A stretch of DNA of 10,768 nucleotides, from positions 1 through 10,768 of the forward strand of contig SMWH01000030.1 of NCBI GenBank assembly GCA_004357005.1. The letters are read 5' to 3'. Source of the stretch: Gammaproteobacteria bacterium. GTDB lineage: Bacteria > Pseudomonadota > Gammaproteobacteria > SMWH01. The notes beneath the pieces were generated by a model. That model was not told the DNA's origin and ran no database searches. It saw nothing but the letters and a program-made list of their open reading frames with translations. The translations under genes were made by a program, and so were the position numbers. Shown here one piece after another: positions 7,116 through 10,768 of this stretch (position 1 is its first letter; each line of letters starts with the position of its first letter).

Positions 7116-7142
7116 TTAGCACTCACCTTCGATGAGTGCTAA
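7116..7142. promoter_or_regulatory. CIRCE operator (HrcA binding site), perfect consensus
   Basis: TTAGCACTC (7116-7124), a 9-nt spacer and GAGTGCTAA (7134-7142) match the CIRCE consensus at all 18 arm positions with the canonical spacing. CIRCE is the operator of the heat-shock repressor HrcA, classically found upstream of groESL and dnaK operons. It lies 73 bp upstream of the groES start, so hrcA should exist elsewhere in this genome. Confidence 0.97.
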
Positions 7143-7170
7143 TAATAGCCGCCGAGGCCCCGCAAATAAA
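7142..7170 (-). promoter_or_regulatory. Candidate sigma-70 promoter of groESL adjoining CIRCE
   Basis: On the minus strand, TATTAT (7142-7147) is 5 of 6 to the -10 consensus. The hexamer 17 bp upstream, TTTATT (7165-7170), is a poor -35. The -10 box abuts and shares one base with CIRCE, so HrcA bound there would block initiation or escape. The geometry fits repression; the weak -35 keeps confidence moderate. Confidence 0.42.
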
Positions 7171-7203
7171 GCGCTCCCGGCCTTTCCCGTATCCAGGCTA
7201 CCC

Positions 7204-7232
7204 AGATGGGTCCGGTTCCGGGGTTTTTCAAG
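7204..7232 (-). promoter_or_regulatory. Sigma-32 (RpoH) type heat-shock promoter of groESL
   Basis: On the minus strand, CTTGAAA (7226-7232), 14 bp, then ACCCATCT (7204-7211) closely matches the RpoH pattern CTTGAAA-N(13-15)-CCCCATNT: the -35 is complete and 7 of 8 -10 positions match. Transcription would start near 7197 and run through CIRCE into groES. With the CIRCE site this implies both RpoH activation and HrcA repression. Confidence 0.7.
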
Positions 7233-7315
7233 GCCCCGGGGCCCCAAGGTGGCGGCACGACGATGACAAGGACCCCCCTGAGCGTTAGGCTGTGCGCCTT
7301 TTGGTCCCCGGGAAA
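7233..7315. other. Intergenic DNA with no recognised feature
   Basis: This is the remaining non-coding part of the divergent groES/cutA gap. It has a GC-rich palindromic patch (GGCCCCGGGGCC, within 7232-7247) but no T tract that would make it a terminator, and I see no convincing plus-strand promoter for cutA here. Confidence 0.5.
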
Positions 7316-7541
7316 GCCATGGGCCCGGAAAGACCCTCAAATCCGACGCTCTGTACGCTAATGAGTCAGAAAACCGTTTCCAGTCAACGAATCCGAGCCC
7401 GCTGAGCCAATGAGTCGGAAAGCAACTCAAAATCAGCGCATCCGAACCGCTTGAACCAATGAGCCAGAAAGCAACTCAAAATCAGCGAATCCGGAGCTCT
7501 GTACGCTAATGAGTCAGAAGACCGTTTCCAGTTACCTCTTG
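7316..7541 (+). repeat. 49-50 bp tandem repeat array upstream of and into cutA
   Basis: Four full units are anchored by AATCCGA-like heptamers at 7340, 7390, 7439 and 7488 and by ATG codons at 7361, 7410, 7459 and 7509, giving periods of 49, 49 and 50 bp. The last ATG is the cutA start. A fifth, degenerate unit with an internal deletion of about 8 bp precedes them (ATG at 7319, ATCCGA at 7341). Units 1 and 4 share 36 of 37 bases (7348-7384 and 7496-7532). Units 2 and 3 share 28 of 30 bases (7409-7438 and 7458-7487). The units abut without unique spacers, so this is not a CRISPR array. Only the last unit has GGAG upstream of its ATG. Confidence 0.93.
7361..7509 (+). other. Three chained mini-ORFs ending at the cutA start
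   Basis: Each full repeat unit before cutA encodes a tiny ORF. They are MSQKTVSSQRIRAR (7361-7405), MSRKATQNQRIRTA (7410-7454) and MSQKATQNQRIRSSVR (7459-7509). The first two stop 4 nt before the next ATG; the third stop (TAA) overlaps the cutA ATG as TAATG. CutA itself begins MSQKTVSS. At the shared Ser2, Gln9, Arg10 and Arg12 codons the unit-to-unit differences are all synonymous. The first ORF could also start in frame at 7319, adding 14 residues. None has a good Shine-Dalgarno. They may be translated leader ORFs or simply a by-product of duplicating the cutA start region. Confidence 0.35.
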
Positions 7542-7856
7542 GTGCTGTGTACCTGCCCGGATCGGGAAACCGCCCTGGGGTTGGCCCGTCGGCTGGTGGA
7601 CGACCGTGTGGCCGCCTGCGTGAATGTGGTGGACGGGCTCACCTCGGTATACCGCGGCAAAGAGGGGCTCGAGGAAGACCCGGAGGCCTTGATGCTGATA
7701 AAAACCGACGCCCGGCGTTACCGCGACCTCGAAGAAGCGATCGTCAGGGACCACCCCTACGAACTGCCGGAAGTGATCGCAGTCCGAATCGAGCGTGGCC
7801 TGGAGGAATACCTGGCGTGGATCACCGGGTCCACCGATGCAAGCGGTGGCCAATGA
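7509..7856 (+). CDS. cutA: Divalent-cation tolerance protein CutA
   Basis: This 115-residue protein is close to the E. coli CutA length (112). Family features are VLCTCPDRETALGLARRLVDDRVAACVNVV, the LTSVYR strand, EEDPEALMLIKT and HPYELPEVIAVRIERGLEEYLAWI, including the conserved His and Glu of the putative metal-binding area. CutA forms very stable cytosolic trimers with a PII-like fold; it is genetically linked to copper and divalent-metal tolerance, but the mechanism is uncertain. The usual Trp after YR is missing (YRGKEGLEED where family members typically read YRW.GK). The ATG lies in the last unit of the upstream repeat array, with GGAG 12 nt before it, and overlaps the stop of the third mini-ORF. 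dsbD starts 76 bp downstream on the same strand, the same neighbour as in E. coli. Confidence 0.96.
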   Translation: MSQKTVSSYLLVLCTCPDRETALGLARRLVDDRVAACVNVVDGLTSVYRGKEGLEEDPEALMLIKTDARRYRDLEEAIVRDHPYELPEVIAVRIERGLEEYLAWITGSTDASGGQ

Positions 7857-7932
7857 GGCCGGTCTAATCGTCACGCCCGGCCCATCAACTGACGAACCCT
7901 GTTATCGACTGGCCGATGAACTAACCCCGAAT

Positions 7933-10224
7933 ATGACAAGAACACGGTTACCCATCCTGCGCCCGCTCATGGCGCTGGCCCTCATGGCCCTGTTGGCGGC
8001 CGGCTGGTCCCATGCCGCCACCGAAGCGGACCTGCTGCCGCCGGATGAAGCCTTCGCCATTTCGGCCATGGCCCTGGACCGCGCCGAACTCCAGATCACC
8101 TGGAAAATCGCCGACGGTTACTACATGTACCGTCATCAGTTCCGCTTCCAGACCACGACCCCCGGCGTGATGCTCGGGACCCCCATGTTCCCACCGGGGA
8201 AGGTGAAGGAGGACGAGTTTTTCGGTGTCGTCGAAACCTATATGGGCCGGCTGGACGTGCTGCTGCCGGTCACGGTCATGGACTCCCTGACCGGCGAGGT
8301 TGAGCTCACTCTCCAGTCCCAGGGCTGCAATGAACCCATCGGGGTCTGCTACCCGCCACATACCCAGACCGTCACGGTCAGCCTCCCAAGGCTGGCGGGA
8401 GGGCTCGGTCTCACCGCGGGTTCCGGGAGCAGTCTCGCGGCCCAGTTGGGGCTCGATTCCGATGGCCTGCTGCCGCCGGATCAGGCTTTCATGGCGGAAG
8501 CCGCCGCCATCGACGGACAGACCATCCTGGCGCGCTGGCTGATCGCCGAGGGTTACTACCTGTACCGGGACAAGTTCTCGTTTGTCCTGGAAAACGCCGG
8601 GGGTGCGGCTCTGGGCGAGATCGAGTTCCCGGAAGGCATCTATAACGAAGACGACGAGTTCTTCGGCCCCATGGTCGTCTACTACGATCAGGTGGAACTG
8701 GCGATCCCCGTACTTCGCGCCGACGGTTCGGAGCAAACCGCATCGCTTTTGATGCGATATCAAGGTTGTAACGAACCCATTGGTGTGTGTTACCCGCCTC
8801 TGGAAAAACGCGTCCTCGTCACGCTTCCGGCAACGGATCAGATCGTCAGCGCGTTACCGGCACCTGCCGGTGCAAGTGAAGACGCCCCAGGCGCCCCGGC
8901 CTCAATGGGTGCTGACGAGCCGGTCGCCGAGCACGATCGCATCGCCCGGGCCATTGCCGGCAAGAACGTGTGGATCACGGCGCTGACCTTTTTCGGTTTC
9001 GGATTGCTGCTGGCCTTTACACCCTGCGTATTTCCCATGGTGCCGATCCTGTCGGGCATCATCGCGGGCCAGGGCGAAACGATCACCACCCGTCGTGGCT
9101 TCGTGCTGTCGCTGATCTTCGTTCTCGCGATGGCGGTGACCTACACCGCGGCCGGGGTCTTTGCCGGTTTATTTGGCCACAACCTGCAGGCGGCATTCCA
9201 AAACCAGTGGATCCTCATCGGCTTTGCGGCGGTATTCGTGTTGCTGTCGCTGGCCATGTTCGGCTTCTATGAGCTGCAACTGCCCAGCAGCTGGCAGACG
9301 CGTCTGGCGAAGATGAGCGACAGCCAACGGGGGGGCACTTACATCGGCGTCGCCATCATGGGCCTGTTGTCGGCCCTGATCGTGGGGCCCTGTGTCGCGG
9401 CACCGCTGGCCGGCGCGCTCATCTATATCGGTCAGACCGGTGATGGCGTGCTGGGCGGACTGGCGCTGTTTTCCATGAGTCTGGGAATGGGTGTGCCTTT
9501 GCTGGCGGTGGGGACCTCCGCCGCCCGCTGGCTGCCAAAAGCAGGTCCCTGGATGGACGCGGTGAAAGCGGTCTTCGGCGTGGCGCTGCTGGGTGTGGCC
9601 CTCTGGTTGCTGGAGAGGATTCTGTCGCCGACGCTGATCATGTTTCTGTGGGGTGTCCTGCTCATCGGGTCGGCCGTGTATCTGGGCGTACTGGATCGAC
9701 GCCGCGACGGACCGGCCGGTTGGCAAGGCCTGCGCCGGGCTTTGGCCATTCTGCTCCTGCTGCTGGGTGTGCTCGAAATCGTCGGGGCCGCCGCGGGCGG
9801 ACGGGACTGGCTGCGCCCGCTGCACGGCATCGGCAGTCAGCGCGAACTCACCGCGCCGGAGTTCACCATGGTCAGCGGCCTGGCGGACCTGGATCGAGAA
9901 CTGGCCAGTGCCGCCGCTGCCGGGAAACCGGCCTTGTTCGACTTCTACGCGGACTGGTGCGTTGACTGCAAACGCATGGAGCGTTACACCTTTCCGGAAC
10001 CCGTCGTTCGCGCGGCGCTGGAAGGTGTGGTGCTGCTCAAGGTGGATGTCACGGACAACAACACCGAACACCAGACGTTGCTGAAACACTTTGAACTCTA
10101 CGGGCCACCGGCCACGCTTTTCTTTGACCGCCAGGGCCAGGAGCGCCGGAACTATCGGCTTCTGGGCTTTCAGAACGCCGAGCGTTTTGCTCGGCACATC
10201 GAACAGGCTTTTCACACCCCATGA
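7933..10224 (+). CDS. dsbD: Thiol:disulfide interchange protein DsbD with two N-terminal domains
   Basis: The protein has 763 residues against about 565 in E. coli. A signal peptide (cleavage after SHA, residue 28) is followed by two nDsbD domains at about 34-155 and 179-302. Each begins LLPPD and carries QGCNEPIGVCYPP (Cys132/Cys139 and Cys279/Cys286). A Ser/Ala/Pro-rich linker leads to eight membrane segments (about 345-630) with TPCVFPM (Cys365) and GPCVAAP (Cys487). A C-terminal thioredoxin domain has WCVDC (Cys676/Cys679). All cysteines of the electron relay are present. DsbD passes electrons from cytosolic thioredoxin through the membrane to periplasmic acceptors such as DsbC, CcmG or TlpA-like proteins. 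The start is chosen because it opens a proper signal peptide; its Shine-Dalgarno is weak, and upstream in-frame starts would overlap cutA. The stop overlaps the next gene (ATGA). Confidence 0.95.
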   Translation: MTRTRLPILRPLMALALMALLAAGWSHAATEADLLPPDEAFAISAMALDRAELQITWKIADGYYMYRHQFRFQTTTPGVMLGTPMFPPGKVKEDEFFGVVETYMGRLDVLLPVTVMDSLTGEVELTLQSQGCNEPIGVCYPPHTQTVTVSLPRLAGGLGLTAGSGSSLAAQLGLDSDGLLPPDQAFMAEAAAIDGQTILARWLIAEGYYLYRDKFSFVLENAGGAALGEIEFPEGIYNEDDEFFGPMVVYYDQVELAIPVLRADGSEQTASLLMRYQGCNEPIGVCYPPLEKRVLVTLPATDQIVSALPAPAGASEDAPGAPASMGADEPVAEHDRIARAIAGKNVWITALTFFGFGLLLAFTPCVFPMVPILSGIIAGQGETITTRRGFVLSLIFVLAMAVTYTAAGVFAGLFGHNLQAAFQNQWILIGFAAVFVLLSLAMFGFYELQLPSSWQTRLAKMSDSQRGGTYIGVAIMGLLSALIVGPCVAAPLAGALIYIGQTGDGVLGGLALFSMSLGMGVPLLAVGTSAARWLPKAGPWMDAVKAVFGVALLGVALWLLERILSPTLIMFLWGVLLIGSAVYLGVLDRRRDGPAGWQGLRRALAILLLLLGVLEIVGAAAGGRDWLRPLHGIGSQRELTAPEFTMVSGLADLDRELASAAAAGKPALFDFYADWCVDCKRMERYTFPEPVVRAALEGVVLLKVDVTDNNTEHQTLLKHFELYGPPATLFFDRQGQERRNYRLLGFQNAERFARHIEQAFHTP

Positions 10225-10768
10225 ACCGAACCCGTACCTATGTTCTCGTTCTGGTAATCGCGATGGTGGGCGGCACGCTGGGTGTCCTCGCGCAACGCTG
10301 GCAAGCCGAATCGCGTCTTGACGCGATGAATGCGCAACTCGCGGAGGAAACTTCGGCGCCCGGAGTTGTGACGACCGGTGATCACCGCCCGGATTTTGCG
10401 CTGAGCGACTTGAGCGGGCAGACCCGTTCCGTGTCGGAATGGGACGGACAGGTAATCTTGCTCAACTTCTGGGCGACCTGGTGCGCGCCCTGCCGCAAGG
10501 AGATGCCCGAACTGGCGGAGGTCCACCACGCCTTTGCAGACCGGGGTTTCGCCGTGGTGGGTATCGCCATCGACAGCCTCGAGCCGGTCCAGGCCTTTAT
10601 CACCGAGCTGGGCATCGACTATCCGATGCTGATCGGCGAACTCGACGCCATCGAGGTTGCCCGGCAGTTCGGCAATCGTCTCGGCGTACTCCCCTATACG
10701 GTGATCCTCGACAGGAACGGCACGGTAGTATTGATGCACGCCGGCGAGATCGACCGGGCGACCATCGA
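10221..10768 (+). CDS. TlpA/ResA-like membrane-anchored thioredoxin, partial (C-terminus beyond right edge)
   Basis: The first 182 codons are present, open to the window end. An N-terminal hydrophobic anchor (YVLVLVIAMVGGTLGVLA, about residues 7-24) would place the rest in the periplasm. A short helical linker is followed from about residue 55 by a TlpA-type thioredoxin domain: RPDFALSDLSGQ, VILLNFWATWCAPCRKEMPEL (redox pair Cys88/Cys91), GIAIDS and the cis-proline segment LGVLPYTVILDRNG. Such proteins reduce periplasmic disulfides, for example in cytochrome c maturation. The ATG overlaps the dsbD TGA by 4 bp, implying translational coupling, and DsbD is the natural electron donor. Whether it is a CcmG/ResA equivalent or a general reductase cannot be decided here. 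Confidence 0.93.
   Translation, partial: MNRTRTYVLVLVIAMVGGTLGVLAQRWQAESRLDAMNAQLAEETSAPGVVTTGDHRPDFALSDLSGQTRSVSEWDGQVILLNFWATWCAPCRKEMPELAEVHHAFADRGFAVVGIAIDSLEPVQAFITELGIDYPMLIGELDAIEVARQFGNRLGVLPYTVILDRNGTVVLMHAGEIDRATI

Noticed and set aside
7232..7247. Intrinsic terminator in the GC palindrome upstream of the repeats
   Set aside because: There is a palindrome but no following T tract in either direction and no gene end nearby.
7116..7430. 104-codon minus-strand ORF in the groES-cutA gap
   Set aside because: It overlaps the CIRCE operator, both groESL promoters and most of the repeat array, has low-complexity Pro/Arg/Gly composition and resembles no family. It is best explained as an open frame in GC-rich non-coding DNA.
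7361..7508. TGAGTCA palindromes as operator half-sites in each repeat unit
   Set aside because: The palindrome is intact only in units 1 and 4. Units 2 and 3 carry TGAGTCG and TGAGCCA, so dyad symmetry is not conserved as an operator would require.
7340..7541. CRISPR array
   Set aside because: The 49-50 bp units abut directly, are diverged from one another and have no unique spacers; the last unit is part of cutA.

Overview
The window looks like chromosomal DNA of a GC-rich gammaproteobacterium, possibly of the Chromatiales/Ectothiorhodospiraceae type. The groESL locus next to cutA-dsbD resembles the E. coli groSL...cutA-dsbD neighbourhood, and the GroEL, GroES, DsbD and CutA sequences are of proteobacterial type. 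The taxonomic guess is an inference; no rRNA is present.

Layout. (1) Positions 1-3045, minus strand: an apparent operon of a PutP-like Na+/solute symporter, a thioredoxin-fold (TlpA-like) lipoprotein that overlaps it by 4 bp, and an exported RidA-family protein cut by the left edge. (2) Positions 3197-4444, plus strand: a two-gene envelope operon, with a small secreted DUF4398-type protein and an OmpA-family peptidoglycan-binding protein that has a long Ala-rich coiled coil. It is closed by a strong intrinsic terminator. (3) Positions 4583-5026, plus strand: a small SET-domain protein methyltransferase, ending in a bidirectional terminator shared with groEL. (4) Positions 5079-7043, minus strand: groES-groEL, preceded by a perfect CIRCE operator and, further upstream, a good sigma-32 (RpoH) promoter match, so heat-shock control is probably dual. 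(5) Positions 7316-7541: a 49-50 bp tandem repeat array in the divergent groES/cutA region. Each full unit carries a start codon and a 14-16 codon mini-ORF, and the last unit contains the real cutA start. (6) Positions 7509-10768, plus strand: cutA, dsbD with a duplicated N-terminal periplasmic domain, and a TlpA/ResA-like thioredoxin cut by the right edge.

The right half is a redox and metal-tolerance module. DsbD moves electrons from the cytoplasm to the periplasm, and the adjacent TlpA-like protein is a plausible electron acceptor. CutA is the usual neighbour of dsbD. The left half combines solute uptake, a periplasm-facing thiol lipoprotein and RidA; its physiological role is not clear from sequence. 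The most unusual element is the chained mini-ORF repeat array leading into cutA. The next are the two-layer groESL control and the double nDsbD domain. No tRNA, rRNA, CRISPR array, insertion sequence or phage gene was seen.
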